From Abyssibacter profundi (lineage in GTDB: Bacteria > Pseudomonadota > Gammaproteobacteria > Nevskiales > OUC007): a stretch of DNA of 64,000 nucleotides. Below the pieces are notes generated by a model. The model was not told where the DNA came from and did no database searches. It worked only from the letters and a program-made list of their open reading frames with translations. The position numbers and the translations under genes were made by a program. How positions within the stretch are numbered: position 1 is the first letter of the stretch; each line of letters opens with the position of its first letter. Shown piece after piece: positions 40,066 to 50,229 of this stretch. The stretch lies in assembly GCF_003151135.1 (NCBI RefSeq), contig NZ_QEQK01000001.1, positions 1-64,000 on the forward strand, read 5' to 3'.

Positions 40066-40614
40066 ATGCTGGGCGCCATTCTCGCGCTGACGGCGCTGGC
40101 GGCAGCCTTCGGGCTGGTGCTGGGCTTCGCGGCGGTGCGCTTTAAGGTCGAAGGCGATCCGCTGGTCGACCAGATCGACCGCATCCTGCCGCAAACCCAG
40201 TGTGGGCAATGCAACTACCCGGGCTGCCGCCCCTATGCGCAGGCGATCGCTGATGGCGAGGCCGACATCAACCAGTGCCCCCCTGGCGGCGAGGATGGCG
40301 TCATCAAGCTCGCGGAGCTGTTGGGCCGCGAACCCAAGCCCCTGAATCCGGACAACGGCGAAGCGAAGGCGCTGCCCACCGTGGCATTCATCCGCGAGGA
40401 CGAATGCATCGGCTGCACGCTTTGTATCCAGGCCTGTCCGGTCGACGCCATCGTCGGAGCCCGCCAGCAAATGCATACGGTGATTGCCGAGGAATGCACC
40501 GGCTGCGATCTTTGTGTCCCGCCCTGCCCGGTCGACTGCATCGACATGCTGCCGGTACGCGATGACATCACGACCTGGCGCTGGCCGACGCCGCAACAGG
40601 ACACGGCAGCATGA
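40066..40614 (+). CDS. rnfB: Rnf complex subunit RnfB
   Basis: Ferredoxin-like subunit that passes electrons into the complex. 182 residues. An N-terminal membrane helix is followed by a 4Fe-4S domain ([16 protein letters not shown]) and two ferredoxin-type clusters ([12 protein letters not shown] and [12 protein letters not shown]). It starts three bases after rnfA and overlaps rnfC by four bases. In gammaproteobacteria this complex also helps keep SoxR reduced. Confidence 0.96.
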   Translation: MLGAILALTALAAAFGLVLGFAAVRFKVEGDPLVDQIDRILPQTQCGQCNYPGCRPYAQAIADGEADINQCPPGGEDGVIKLAELLGREPKPLNPDNGEAKALPTVAFIREDECIGCTLCIQACPVDAIVGARQQMHTVIAEECTGCDLCVPPCPVDCIDMLPVRDDITTWRWPTPQQDTAA

Positions 40615-42323
40615 GCGTGCACGCGCAGGCCCAGTTCCGGTTTCCCGGCGGACTGGCGCTGGACTACCACAAGCTGTCCGCCCCCATTCAGGACGCGGCG
40701 CTGCCGCAGCAGCTCGTGGTGCCCCTATCCCAGCACATCGGCCAGCCGGCCAAATGTCTGGTGAGCATCGGAGAGCACGTCCTGGGTGGCCAGCCGCTGG
40801 CCGCTGCCGAGGGCTATGTGTCCACCCCGGTTCATGCGGCGACCTCCGGCACGGTCGTGGCTATTGAGCCCCGCCCGGTCCCCCATCCGTCTGGGCTGTC
40901 TGCGCCCTGCGTCGTGATCGAGCCAGACGGGCAGGACACGCAGCAACCCGACACACCCGCCGACGGGTTGGCGATGGATGCCACCGCACTGCGCAATCGT
41001 ATTCGTCAGGCGGGCGTGGTGGGCTTGGGTGGCGCGGCATTCCCCAGCTTTATCAAGCTCAACCCCGGGTCGAGTGTCGTCGACACGCTGGTCATCAATG
41101 GCGCCGAGTGCGAGCCTTACATTTCCTGCGATCAGGCCCTGATGCGCGAACGCGCGGACGACATCCTCAATGGCGTGCAAATCATGCTGCATGCGCTGGA
41201 TGCCCAGCGTTGCCTAATCGGCGTTGAAGACAACAAGCCCGACGCCATCGATGCACTGATCGATGCCGTCAGCCGACGAGGCGACGAGCGAGTCACCGTG
41301 GTCACCGTGCCCACTCGCTACCCGCAAGGCGGCGAAAAGCAGCTCATCCAGACCCTCACCGGCCGCGAGATTCCCAGTCACGGGTTACCGCTGGATATCG
41401 GAATCGTCTGCCACAACCCCGGCACGGCCGTCGCGGTCTGGGAGGCGGTGACGCTGGGACGTGCATTAACCCACCGCGTGGTCACGGTGACCGGGCCCGG
41501 CATCGCCAATCCCTGCAATTTGCGGGTACGTATCGGCACCCCGGTCCGTGAACTGCTCGCCCAGGCCGGTGGACTGGTTGATCCCGATGTGCGTCTCATC
41601 ATGGGCGGACCGATGATGGGATTTGCGCTCTCCGGAGCGGACGTGCCGGTGGTCAAGGCCACGAACTGCATCCTGGCCCTGCGCCCGCAGGACCTGCGCC
41701 CCGACACGCCCGCCATGCCCTGCATACGCTGCGGCGCCTGTGCTGACGCCTGCCCCGCCGGCCTGCTGCCACAGCAGCTGTATTGGCATGCCCGGGCGCA
41801 GGAATTCGACAAAACGCAGGACTACAAGCTGTTCGACTGTATCGAGTGTGGCTGCTGCGCCCAGGTCTGCCCCAGCCAGATCCCGCTGGTGCAGTACTAC
41901 CGCCACGCCAAGACCGAGATCTGGGCAGAAGAACGCGCCCAGCGTAAGGCGGATGTCGCACGTCAGCGCCACGAGGCCCGCCAGGCACGACTCGAGCGAG
42001 AAGAAGCCGAGAAAAAAGCCGCCCGCGAGGCCAAGAAGGCCGCGCTGCGCGCCAAAGCCGAAAAGAAGGCCGCAGCCGCGCAAGCCGCAGGCGGTGAGAC
42101 AGCAGCAACGGACGATCCGGTCGCCGCTGCGATCGCGCGGGCAAAGGCCAAGTCGCGTGACAAGACGGGAGGCGCTCCGGCTGCGGCGGCCAAGCCGGCC
42201 GCAACCAAGCCGGACCTGCCACCTGAAGCTGGCCCGAAGACCAGCCAGCCAGACTCGCCTGGCCCGTCGGACAACGGGCCAGGGACCGACCGGCGTGAAT
42301 CGCCTTCCGGAGACGCGACGTGA
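40611..42323 (+). CDS. rnfC: Rnf complex subunit RnfC
   Basis: NADH-binding peripheral subunit with FMN and two 4Fe-4S clusters. 570 residues. The Complex I 51-kDa-like core includes [13 protein letters not shown] and [15 protein letters not shown]. Two clusters follow ([17 protein letters not shown] and [16 protein letters not shown]). The final 110 residues are a Lys/Ala/Glu-rich helical tail with a Pro-rich end, a length that varies among species. It overlaps rnfB and rnfD by four bases each. Confidence 0.96.
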   Translation: MSVHAQAQFRFPGGLALDYHKLSAPIQDAALPQQLVVPLSQHIGQPAKCLVSIGEHVLGGQPLAAAEGYVSTPVHAATSGTVVAIEPRPVPHPSGLSAPCVVIEPDGQDTQQPDTPADGLAMDATALRNRIRQAGVVGLGGAAFPSFIKLNPGSSVVDTLVINGAECEPYISCDQALMRERADDILNGVQIMLHALDAQRCLIGVEDNKPDAIDALIDAVSRRGDERVTVVTVPTRYPQGGEKQLIQTLTGREIPSHGLPLDIGIVCHNPGTAVAVWEAVTLGRALTHRVVTVTGPGIANPCNLRVRIGTPVRELLAQAGGLVDPDVRLIMGGPMMGFALSGADVPVVKATNCILALRPQDLRPDTPAMPCIRCGACADACPAGLLPQQLYWHARAQEFDKTQDYKLFDCIECGCCAQVCPSQIPLVQYYRHAKTEIWAEERAQRKADVARQRHEARQARLEREEAEKKAAREAKKAALRAKAEKKAAAAQAAGGETAATDDPVAAAIARAKAKSRDKTGGAPAAAAKPAATKPDLPPEAGPKTSQPDSPGPSDNGPGTDRRESPSGDAT

Positions 42324-43309
42324 ACACCACGCTGAGCTCGCCGCACCTGCCGGTGCGCCCCACGGTCGGGGGGCTGATGCGCCGGGTCCTGATGGCGTTA
42401 TTACCCGGCATCGCTGCCATGGTGATCTGCTTTGGTATCGGCGTGATCAGTAACCTGCTGATCGCAGTGGCAGCGGCATTGGCGACCGAAGCCGCCATGC
42501 TGCGTCTGCGCCGACGTCCGGTCCAGCGCTTCCTGCTCGACTGGACAGCCGTGCTCACCGCCGTGCTCTTCGCCCTGGCTCTCCCCCCCCTGGCCCCCTG
42601 GTGGCTGACCGCGACAGGCAGCGCCCTGGCCATCGTACTGGGCAAGCAGCTATACGGCGGGCTGGGGCAGAACCCGTTCAACCCGGCCATGGTTGGCTAC
42701 GTGGTGGTGCTGATCTCCTTCCCGACCGAGCTAACCTACTGGAGCCAGCAGGCCGTGGCCGCCGGGACCACCTTGCAGGCCCAGTGGCTGGGCCTGGGCG
42801 CCGAGCAGCTGGACGGGCTAACCGGCGCCACGCCACTGGATGCGCTGCGCAGCGGGCTCTCCCAGGACCTGCTGGTCGATGAGGCACTGGCCGGACTGCC
42901 GGGCCGCACGGGCTGGCTCTGGATTAATCTCGCGTTTCTCGCGGGCGGGTTGTGGCTTTGCTGGCGCCGGGACATCAGCTGGCGCATTCCAGCCGCGGTC
43001 CTCGCAGGACTCGGCCTGATGGCTTTGCTGCCCTGGTTGCTGGATGCCGACCGCTTCGCGTCCCCGCTGTTCCACTGGACCAGTGGCGCGGCCATGCTGG
43101 GGGCATTCTTCATCGCCACCGACCCGGTCTCCGGCGCCACGACTCCGCGCGGCAAGCTGATCTTCGGCGTCGGCATCGGCCTGCTGGTCTATGTCATCCG
43201 GACCTGGGGCGGCTATCCCGATGGCATGGCCTTCGCCGTATTGCTGATGAATCTGACCGTACCGCTACTGGATGCCCATACCCAGCCCAGGGTCTACGGC
43301 CGACCATGA
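42320..43309 (+). CDS. rnfD: Rnf complex subunit RnfD
   Basis: Membrane subunit carrying a covalently bound FMN. 329 residues with about nine or ten hydrophobic segments. The flavinylation site is the threonine in LTGATPLDALR (about residue 174), which follows the GQNPFNPAMVGYVVVL motif. The C-terminal GAFFIATDPVSGATTPRGKLIFGVGIG motif is conserved. Translationally coupled to rnfC and rnfG by overlaps. Confidence 0.96.
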   Translation: MNTTLSSPHLPVRPTVGGLMRRVLMALLPGIAAMVICFGIGVISNLLIAVAAALATEAAMLRLRRRPVQRFLLDWTAVLTAVLFALALPPLAPWWLTATGSALAIVLGKQLYGGLGQNPFNPAMVGYVVVLISFPTELTYWSQQAVAAGTTLQAQWLGLGAEQLDGLTGATPLDALRSGLSQDLLVDEALAGLPGRTGWLWINLAFLAGGLWLCWRRDISWRIPAAVLAGLGLMALLPWLLDADRFASPLFHWTSGAAMLGAFFIATDPVSGATTPRGKLIFGVGIGLLVYVIRTWGGYPDGMAFAVLLMNLTVPLLDAHTQPRVYGRP

Positions 43310-43953
43310 GTGAAGCCAGCAACAACCTGCGACGCCAGATGTTGGGCAGTGCCGGCCTGCTGGCACTGTTCGCCGTGATCGGAGGCGTGCTCGTGGCCGG
43401 CACCGAAGCCCTGACCCGTGAGCGCATTGTTGAACAGCAACGGGCCTCACTGCGCAGCACACTGAACGAAGTCGTCCCGGCAGACCGCTACACCAACGCG
43501 CTGCTGGACGATGTCATGACCATCCATGACCCCGAGCTCCTGGGCACCGACGAAGTTCTCACCGCCTACCGGGCACGACGCGGGCTCGAACCGGTGGCGG
43601 TGCTATTCCCGGTCGTCGCACCGGATGGATACAGCGGCGACATCCGCCTGTTGGTCGGCATTAGTGCCGAGGGCACGCTCACCGGAGTGCGGGTACTCAA
43701 TCACCGCGAGACACCAGGACTCGGCGATGCCATCGAAACCCGTCGCAGCGACTGGATCCTGCAGTTCGGCGGACTGTCGCTTGAAAACCCAGCCCCGAGC
43801 CGGTGGGCCGTGCGCAAGGACGGTGGCCAGTTCGACCAGTTTGCCGGGGCCACGATCACCCCGCGCGCGGTGGTCAAGGCGGTCAGACGGGCGCTGGTAT
43901 TCTTCGACACGCATCGAGAAACACTGCTGGCGCCGCCAGCCGAGACACCATGA
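43306..43953 (+). CDS. rnfG: Rnf complex subunit RnfG
   Basis: Periplasmic-facing subunit anchored by one N-terminal helix, with a covalently bound FMN. 215 residues. The flavinylation motif is [12 protein letters not shown] near residue 180, where the FMN is attached to a threonine by the ApbE flavin transferase. No apbE gene lies in this window. The [13 protein letters not shown] segment is conserved. Overlaps rnfD and rnfE by four bases each. Confidence 0.95.
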   Translation: MSEASNNLRRQMLGSAGLLALFAVIGGVLVAGTEALTRERIVEQQRASLRSTLNEVVPADRYTNALLDDVMTIHDPELLGTDEVLTAYRARRGLEPVAVLFPVVAPDGYSGDIRLLVGISAEGTLTGVRVLNHRETPGLGDAIETRRSDWILQFGGLSLENPAPSRWAVRKDGGQFDQFAGATITPRAVVKAVRRALVFFDTHRETLLAPPAETP

Positions 43954-44627
43954 GCACGCACAGCGATATCGTCCGCAACGGGTTGTGGAGCAATAATCCA
44001 GGCCTGGTTCAGCTGCTGGGCCTTTGCCCGCTACTAGCCGTGAGCAATTCGGTGATCAACGCGCTCGGGCTTGGCCTGGCAACGCTGCTGGTGCTAACCG
44101 CGTCGAATGTGGCGGTGTCGGCCATTCGTAACGTCGTTCGCGACGAAATCCGGATCCCGGTCTTTGTTCTGGTCATCGCCGCCTTCGTGACCACGGTGGA
44201 ACTGGCCATGAACGCATGGCTACACGAGCTGTACACCGTGCTGGGGATCTTCATCCCGCTCATCGTGACCAACTGCGCCATCATCGGGCGCGCCGAGGCC
44301 TTTGCCTCGCGCAACCCGGTGGGTCATGCGGCGTTGGACGGGTTCATGATGGGGCTGGGCTTCGCGCTGGCCCTGGTCGCCCTGGGCGCCCTGCGCGAGT
44401 TGCTTGGCCGGGGAACGCTGCTGGCCGATGCCGACCTGTTGTTTGGCCCCATTGCCGCCGGCTGGACATTGACCATCATCCCGGACTTCCGCGGCTTTCT
44501 GCTGGCCGTACTGCCTCCGGGCGCCTTTATCGGCCTCGCCCTGCTCATTGCCGCAAAAAATGCGTTCGAGCGACGGCAGCAACGCCCGGCCCCAGCCGCA
44601 TCGGCCAGCCTGGCCGACCCGGCCTGA
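43950..44627 (+). CDS. rnfE: Rnf complex subunit RnfE
   Basis: Integral membrane partner of RnfA. 225 residues, six helices. Motifs mirror Rnf[21 protein letters not shown] at the N-terminus and [19 protein letters not shown] in the middle, with the paired cysteines. It has a short polar C-terminal extension after AAKNAFERR. It ends 25 bases before nth, the usual last member of this operon. Confidence 0.95.
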   Translation: MSTHSDIVRNGLWSNNPGLVQLLGLCPLLAVSNSVINALGLGLATLLVLTASNVAVSAIRNVVRDEIRIPVFVLVIAAFVTTVELAMNAWLHELYTVLGIFIPLIVTNCAIIGRAEAFASRNPVGHAALDGFMMGLGFALALVALGALRELLGRGTLLADADLLFGPIAAGWTLTIIPDFRGFLLAVLPPGAFIGLALLIAAKNAFERRQQRPAPAASASLADPA

Positions 44628-44652
44628 TTCCCGACCACCAACTGACACGCCA

Positions 44653-45291
44653 GTGAACGCCGCCAAGCGGACCGAAATCTTCGAGCGCCTGAAAGCGCAA
44701 CGGCCGAAGCCGGAAACCGAGCTGAACTACAGCTCCCCCTTCGAACTGCTGGTGGCTGTCGTGCTCTCGGCACAGGCCACGGATGTGGGCGTTAACAAGG
44801 CCACGGCCAAGCTGTTCCCCGTGGCCAACACGCCGGAGGCCATCGCCGCCCTGGGTGTCGAGGGTCTCAGCGAGTACATCAAGACCATCGGCCTGTTCAA
44901 CTCCAAGGCCAGAAACGTCATTGCCCTGTGCCACCAGTTACTGGACCGGCATGACGGCGAGGTCCCCGATGACCGTGCGGCGCTGGAAGCCTTGCCGGGT
45001 GTGGGTCGCAAGACGGCCAATGTGGTGCTCAACACGGCCTTTGGCCAGCCCACCATCGCCGTCGACACCCATATTTTCCGCGTGGCCAATCGCACACGGA
45101 TCGCAACCGGCAAGACGGTGCGCGAAGTTGAAGATCGCCTCGTTCGTTTAATCCCGTCCGCCTATCGGCAAGACGCCCATCACTGGCTGATTCTGCATGG
45201 CCGTTACACCTGCAAAGCACGCAAGCCGCTATGCCACGACTGCATCATCCACGACCTCTGTGAGTACCGCGCCAAGGAGGCCGTGACATGA
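44653..45291 (+). CDS. nth: Endonuclease III
   Basis: DNA glycosylase/AP lyase that removes oxidised pyrimidines. 212 residues from GTG 44653, matching the family length; the open frame continues upstream into rnfE but lacks family similarity there. The helix-hairpin-helix LPGVGRKTANVV carries the catalytic lysine, and VDTHIFRVANR the catalytic aspartate. The 4Fe-4S cluster has the canonical spacing Cys-x6-Cys-x2-Cys-x5-Cys at the C-terminus. It overlaps the acetyltransferase gene by four bases. Confidence 0.96.
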   Translation: MNAAKRTEIFERLKAQRPKPETELNYSSPFELLVAVVLSAQATDVGVNKATAKLFPVANTPEAIAALGVEGLSEYIKTIGLFNSKARNVIALCHQLLDRHDGEVPDDRAALEALPGVGRKTANVVLNTAFGQPTIAVDTHIFRVANRTRIATGKTVREVEDRLVRLIPSAYRQDAHHWLILHGRYTCKARKPLCHDCIIHDLCEYRAKEAVT

Positions 45292-45740
45292 GTCCGCAAC
45301 CTGTGGTCCGGGTGAGCATCGCCCAGGTGTTACCGGTTCGGCATCAGCTGCTTCGCGCGCACCAGCCACTGAGCAAGGCCCAGTTTCCCGGCGATGAGAG
45401 CCCCGAGGTCGGTCATTTCGCGGCCATGCGGGAGGGGCGCATCGTCGGCGTCGTCTCCATTTTTCAGGAATCCGACACGCGCTGCACACGAGCGCCGGCA
45501 GACCAGCAGTGGCGCATCCGCGGCATGGCGACCTCGCCGGAGGTCCAGGGCCAAGGCTTGGGCGCCGCGCTGCTCCAGGCTGCCGTGGACCATGCAATGC
45601 ATGCAGGGGCCCGAGCGATCTGGTGCAATGCGCGCCAACCTGCAATCGGGTTCTATGCCCGCTACGGCTTCATCGGCCTGGGTCCAATCTTCGAAATTGA
45701 AGGTATTGGCGACCACCAATACATGGAGCGCCCTGCCTGA
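45288..45740 (+). CDS. GNAT-family N-acetyltransferase
   Basis: A 150-residue single GNAT domain (ElaA/YjcF-like layout). The acetyl-CoA loop is clear: MATSPEVQGQGLGAALLQAAVDHA, matching the Q/RxxGxG/A motif. It is followed by the WCNARQPAIGFYARYGF strand-helix pair typical of the fold. Substrate unknown. Coupled to nth by a four-base overlap, and therefore the last gene of the rnf-nth transcript. Confidence 0.85.
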   Translation: MSPQPVVRVSIAQVLPVRHQLLRAHQPLSKAQFPGDESPEVGHFAAMREGRIVGVVSIFQESDTRCTRAPADQQWRIRGMATSPEVQGQGLGAALLQAAVDHAMHAGARAIWCNARQPAIGFYARYGFIGLGPIFEIEGIGDHQYMERPA

Positions 45741-45908
45741 GGGTGGACAGGCCGGTTTGAGATGCGGCACCGCAGCAGGCATGCTAATAAACGCGTTGAC
45801 GGCATGCAGGACGCGGCTGTCCACCGACCCGGCGGATGGGTTGCCGCCGCGCTCGGAGCCCGATCCGGCGTGTAGCGACGCACCCATTCGCACCCCCCGA
45901 ACGACTGA

Positions 45909-48245
45909 ATGCTTCTAGCGACTGATCTCGACGGCACGTTTCTGGGCGGACGCCAGTCCGACCGCATGCGCCTCTACCGATTCCTGCCACGCCAACCCGA
46001 GGTCACACTCGTGTTTGTCACGGGCCGCGGCTTCGAACACGTGGTTCCGCTGATCTACGATCCGACAATTCCGACACCCAAGTACGTCATTTGTGATGTC
46101 GGCACGACCATCGTCCACGGCGACACGCTAGAGCCTGTTCAGCCCATCCAGTCCGATATCAACCAGGCTTGGCCCGGTGAACCGGCGGTGCTGGAGGCTA
46201 TCGAGGGCATCGATGGCTTGGAGCGCCAGGAAGTGCCCCAGCAGCGCCGCTGCTCATTCTTCGTGCCGCCAGGCTACGACCCGCAGCCCGTACGCGAGGC
46301 GGTGGAGCCGCTGGGCTGCGAGGTGCTGCATTCAGCTGACAAGTACCTCGACATCCTGCCCGCCGGCGTGAACAAGGGCACGACGCTGATGAAGCTGGTG
46401 GAGTTGTTGGAAATGGACCCCGCCCGAGTCCTGGTGGCGGGCGACACGCTCAACGATTTGCCGATGTTCGAGACCGGCTACAAGGGTGTCGTCGTCGGCG
46501 CTGCCGAACAGCGGCTGGTGGACGCCACCCAGCGCATGTCCCAGGTCTATCACTCAGAGGCGTCGGGTGCCGGCGCCATCTTGGACGCGTTTAGCTATTT
46601 TCAGTTTCTAGGCCCCAAGGCCATCGAAGACCTGACGCGCGCCCAACAGGAGCGCGGATCCTCGCAGCTCATCATGGTCTACCACCGCCTGCCCTACGAG
46701 GAGCACATGGTGGATGGCAAGCTGGTCCACCGGCGCCCGAAGAGCCCGAACGGCATCATGCCCAGCCTGCTATCCCTGTTCGAGGGCGGCCGCACCGGCA
46801 TGTGGATCGCCTGGTCGCAACAGGACACGCGCAACCCGGAGGAATTCCAGGACCACACCATGGTCGACGAGGAGGCCTACCCGGAATTGCTGGTGTCGCG
46901 GGTGCCCCTGACCAGCCAGGATGTCCAGCGCTTCTACAAGACCTTCTCCAAGGAAGCGTTGTGGCCGACCATCCACACCTTCATCGAGCGCACCCACTTC
47001 AACCACGATGACTGGCAGCACTATGTGGAGATCAATCGGATCTTCGCCGAGCGCACGGCGGCCGAAGCCGACGAAGGCGCGGTCATCTGGATCCACGACT
47101 ACAATCTGTGGATGGTGCCCGCTCACCTGCGCAAGCTACGACCAGACCTGCGCATCGCCTTCTTCCACCACACCTATTTTCCGTCCTCGGAAATCTTCAA
47201 TGTCATCCCATGGCGCCGCCAGATCGTCGGCAGCCTGCTGCAATGCGACTACGTCGGCTTCCACATCCCGCGGCATCTGGAAAACTTCGTGGATGTCGTG
47301 CGCTCGAACTTCCCCGTCGAGGTTCTCGAACGGCAAAACTGTGCCCCGCGCTTTCTGACCTACGACTGCGCCTTGGGGCTGGATGAAATGACTACCGGGA
47401 TCAAGGTGTCGGAGGACCACGTCGTCCACATGGGCGCCCACCCCATCGGCGTGAGTGCCAATCGCATCCGCAAGCTGGTCGAGAGCGAGCAGGTCCAGCA
47501 ACGCATGGCCGGCCTGCGCGAGGAGTTGCAAGGCAAACGGGTCGTGCTGTCGGTCGAGCGCCTGGACTACACCAAGGGTCCGCTGGCCAAGCTCGAAGCG
47601 TTCGAGCGCCTGCTGGAAGAGAACCCGGAACTGCACGGCAAGGTGACCTTTGTCGATATCGTCACGCCCGCCGCCCGGGGCATGAAAATCTACGAGGAGA
47701 TCCAACAGCAGGTCGAATACGCCGTGGGACGCATCAACGGCCGTTTCGCCAAGTTGGACTGGACCCCGGTCCGGTTCTTCTTCCGCTCCATGCCCTTTGA
47801 GGACGTGCTCGCCTACTACGCCGTGGCCGATGTCGGCTGGATCACGCCGCTGCGCGATGGCCTGAACCTGGTGGCCAAGGAGTACGCCGCCGTGCAGGGG
47901 CTCACCCACGGCAAGGGCGTGCTGGTGCTGTCGGAGTTTGCTGGTGCCGCCGTGGAACTGGAAGGCGCCATCCGCACCAACCCCTACGACGAAGTCGACA
48001 TGATGCATCAGCTCTACCGCGCATTGACGCTGGGCGATGCCGAGCGTCGCGACCGCATCGCGCAAATGGCTGACGTGGTCATGCATCACGACCTGGAGAC
48101 CTGGGGCCAGGACTTTATCCAGGCGGTGAAGACCGCCGCCAAGCGTCGCCAGCGCATTATCAACGACCCCAGCACCAAGATGGCTCGGGTCTACGCCGCA
48201 CATGCCGTGGCGACCTCGGACAAGTCCCGTTATACCCCGGCCTAG
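45909..48245 (+). CDS. ggpPS: Bifunctional glucosylglycerol-phosphate synthase/phosphatase (HAD-GT20 fusion)
   Basis: A 778-residue fusion. Residues 1-250 are a HAD phosphatase of the sucrose-phosphatase type (DLDGTFLGG with nucleophile Asp6; later VNKGTTLMKLVELL and VAGDTLNDLPMFE). Residues 260-770 are a GT20 glycosyltransferase. The GT20 half resembles glucosylglycerol-phosphate synthase more than trehalose-phosphate synthase OtsA: VERLDYTKGPLAKLEAFERLL, INGRFAKLDWTPVRFFFRSMPFEDVLAYY and ITPLRDGLNLVAKEYAAVQG. HAD-first fusions of this kind make the osmolyte glucosylglycerol in Stenotrophomonas and Pseudomonas. OtsA activity cannot be excluded without assays. It stands alone, 168 bases after a GNAT gene. 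Confidence 0.8.
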   Translation: MLLATDLDGTFLGGRQSDRMRLYRFLPRQPEVTLVFVTGRGFEHVVPLIYDPTIPTPKYVICDVGTTIVHGDTLEPVQPIQSDINQAWPGEPAVLEAIEGIDGLERQEVPQQRRCSFFVPPGYDPQPVREAVEPLGCEVLHSADKYLDILPAGVNKGTTLMKLVELLEMDPARVLVAGDTLNDLPMFETGYKGVVVGAAEQRLVDATQRMSQVYHSEASGAGAILDAFSYFQFLGPKAIEDLTRAQQERGSSQLIMVYHRLPYEEHMVDGKLVHRRPKSPNGIMPSLLSLFEGGRTGMWIAWSQQDTRNPEEFQDHTMVDEEAYPELLVSRVPLTSQDVQRFYKTFSKEALWPTIHTFIERTHFNHDDWQHYVEINRIFAERTAAEADEGAVIWIHDYNLWMVPAHLRKLRPDLRIAFFHHTYFPSSEIFNVIPWRRQIVGSLLQCDYVGFHIPRHLENFVDVVRSNFPVEVLERQNCAPRFLTYDCALGLDEMTTGIKVSEDHVVHMGAHPIGVSANRIRKLVESEQVQQRMAGLREELQGKRVVLSVERLDYTKGPLAKLEAFERLLEENPELHGKVTFVDIVTPAARGMKIYEEIQQQVEYAVGRINGRFAKLDWTPVRFFFRSMPFEDVLAYYAVADVGWITPLRDGLNLVAKEYAAVQGLTHGKGVLVLSEFAGAAVELEGAIRTNPYDEVDMMHQLYRALTLGDAERRDRIAQMADVVMHHDLETWGQDFIQAVKTAAKRRQRIINDPSTKMARVYAAHAVATSDKSRYTPA

Positions 48246-48400
48246 CCCGGGGCCGTCCGGCACCGTGCGCCAGTGCACGGTTGCCGGGCTTGCAGCGCGC
48301 CAGCGGTTGCGGTAAGCGGCCTCCGAAGGTACTCTCTGTGCCCCGTTTTTCGGGCTGAAACAACCACCTGACGGCTGTTTCAGGCTCTCAGTTTCACCGG

Positions 48401-48435
48401 GCGGACCCATCGCGCATGCGCTGATCGGGGTCCGC
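48401..48435 (+). promoter_or_regulatory. First hairpin of the pckA upstream region
   Basis: GCGGACCC (48401-48408) and GGGTCCGC (48428-48435) form a perfect 8-base stem; the loop contains the palindrome GCGCATGCGC. It lies about 100 bases before pckA and 50 before a terminator-like hairpin. The 290-base gap after ggpPS holds no gene. The two hairpins together look like an attenuator-type leader. Confidence 0.4.
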
Positions 48436-48483
48436 GCGCAAGGCTGGCTGCCGATGCCATCATCCGGCGCCCCACCGAACTCA

Positions 48484-48506
48484 ACCCGCCGCTGGCGGGT
48501 CTTTTT
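48484..48506 (+). terminator. Terminator-like hairpin directly upstream of pckA
   Basis: ACCCGCC (48484-48490) pairs perfectly with GGCGGGT (48494-48500) around GCT and is followed by CTTTTT. This is a standard intrinsic terminator form. It ends only about 28 bases before the pckA start codon. It may terminate ggpPS transcripts, but it leaves little room for a downstream promoter, so it may control pckA read-through. Confidence 0.65.
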
Positions 48507-48534
48507 GTTGGCTTATCTTACGGACACACAGCAC

Positions 48535-50193
48535 ATGGATTTTCGGACGACGCTGAAAGAAAAATTCGGGCTCGATACCGTCGACTATCACTACAACCTG
48601 TCGAAGGAAGAGCTTTTTTCCGAGGCGATCGCAAATGATCGCGGCCGCATTCGCGCCGACGGGCCGGATGACGAGCCCAAGGCCTATGCCACCAAGCTGG
48701 GCGTCAACGGACCGCTGGTCTACTACACCGACCCCAGCTGCACCGGCCGCCCCGTCCAGGACACCTTCGCGGTTGCCTGGCCGGAGATCGAAGGCGATAT
48801 CTGGTGGAAGAAGGACTTCAAGAAATTTGATCCCAAGCATTTCGGCCCGCTGCTCGAGCGCGTCGTCGCGCATCTGAACGAAAAGAAGGCTCGCCTGTAC
48901 GTCGAAGACGTGTACTGCGGCTGGGATCCCGCCTATGCCATGCCGTACCGCTTCGTCGGCGAGTACGCCACGCATGCCATGTTTGCAAAGAACATGTTCG
49001 CCCATGGCGTTGAGGGCGTGGACAACGAAGAAGACAAGCGCTGGACGTTGATCAACGTCCCTTCATTCCATTGCGACCCCGAGCGTGACGGCACCCTGTC
49101 CAAGCGCGCGGTCATCATGGATGTGAAGAACAAGATCGGTCTGGTTCTGGGCCGCGCCGACTACTGCGGCGTCAACAAGAAGACCATGTTCACGGTGATG
49201 AACTACGTGCTGCCGGGCATGGGCGAGCTGTCGATGCACAGTTCCGCCAACGTCGGCAAGCGCGGTGATGGCGCGGTGCTGTTCGGCCTGTCAGGGACCG
49301 GCAAGACCACCCTGTCAGCCGATCCGGATCGTGAACTCATCGGCGATGACGAGCACGCCTGGACCAAGGACGGCGTGTCCAACTTCGAGGGCGGCTGTTA
49401 CGCCAAGCTCATCGACCTGGACAAGGAAGCCGAGCCGATTATTGCCGCCGCTCTGTCGATGCCGGGAACGATCATCGAGAACGTCCCGCCACTGCCCGGC
49501 AAGCCACTCGAAGAAACCGACCCGCAGGAACTGGACCTGACCGACGGATCCATCACCGAGAACACCCGCTTCTCCTATCCATTGGAGTGCAACCCCAACG
49601 TGGCCGACGGCGCCCGTGGCCCGCATCCCGAAACCATCATCTTCCTGACGGCTGATGCCTTTGGTGTCCTGCCGCCGGTCTCGGTCCTGGATTCCGAACA
49701 GGCGATGTACCACTTCGTGTCGGGCTTCACCGCCAAGCTGGCCGGCACCGAGGTCGGTGTCACCGAGCCGCAGGCCGCGTTCTCGGCCTGCTTCGGCGCA
49801 CCGTTCATGTCGCGTCCGCCCAGCGTCTACGCCGAGCTTCTTGCCAAGAAGATGAAGCAGCACAATGCGCGCTGCATTCTGCTGAACACCGGCTGGTCAG
49901 GCGGTGTTTACGGTGTTGGCAAGCGCATTTCGATTAAGCACACCCGCGCGTTGCTCAACGCCGCGCTCGAGGGTCAGCTGGATGAAGACAAGGTGGACTA
50001 TCAGACGCACCCGATCTTCAATCTGCGCGTACCGACGAGCTGCCCGGATGTCCCGGCGGAGATTCTGAACCCGCGCGACACCTGGGAAGACAAGGCGGCC
50101 TACGATGCGCAGGCGGAAAAGCTGCGCCAGATGTTCCGCGACAACTACGAAGCCAAGGGTCTTGGCGAGCTGGGTATTCCGGCCGTCATGTAA
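48535..50193 (+). CDS. pckA: Phosphoenolpyruvate carboxykinase (ATP)
   Basis: Converts oxaloacetate and ATP to phosphoenolpyruvate, the first committed step of gluconeogenesis. 552 residues from ATG 48535. Motifs include the kinase loop GLSGTGKTTLSADP, the metal-binding LIGDDEHAW, and the substrate-site NTGWSGGVYGVGKRISIKHTRALL. No clear Shine-Dalgarno sequence precedes the start; the bases are ACGGACACACAGCAC. It has its own terminator. An upstream in-frame ATG at 48454 lies before the terminator hairpin and is unlikely. Confidence 0.96.
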   Translation: MDFRTTLKEKFGLDTVDYHYNLSKEELFSEAIANDRGRIRADGPDDEPKAYATKLGVNGPLVYYTDPSCTGRPVQDTFAVAWPEIEGDIWWKKDFKKFDPKHFGPLLERVVAHLNEKKARLYVEDVYCGWDPAYAMPYRFVGEYATHAMFAKNMFAHGVEGVDNEEDKRWTLINVPSFHCDPERDGTLSKRAVIMDVKNKIGLVLGRADYCGVNKKTMFTVMNYVLPGMGELSMHSSANVGKRGDGAVLFGLSGTGKTTLSADPDRELIGDDEHAWTKDGVSNFEGGCYAKLIDLDKEAEPIIAAALSMPGTIIENVPPLPGKPLEETDPQELDLTDGSITENTRFSYPLECNPNVADGARGPHPETIIFLTADAFGVLPPVSVLDSEQAMYHFVSGFTAKLAGTEVGVTEPQAAFSACFGAPFMSRPPSVYAELLAKKMKQHNARCILLNTGWSGGVYGVGKRISIKHTRALLNAALEGQLDEDKVDYQTHPIFNLRVPTSCPDVPAEILNPRDTWEDKAAYDAQAEKLRQMFRDNYEAKGLGELGIPAVM

Positions 50194-50229
50194 ACCCGCG
50201 GCGTCTCGTGCCAGCGGCGAGACGACCCA

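Noticed and set aside
45909-48245. Plain trehalose-6-phosphate synthase (OtsA)
   Set aside because: The N-terminal phosphatase fusion and the GT20 signature segments fit glucosylglycerol-phosphate synthase better; OtsA activity is kept only as an alternative.
47136-48410. 424-residue minus-strand open frame opposite ggpPS
   Set aside because: No family resemblance; the plus-strand gene has clear GT20 and HAD motifs throughout.
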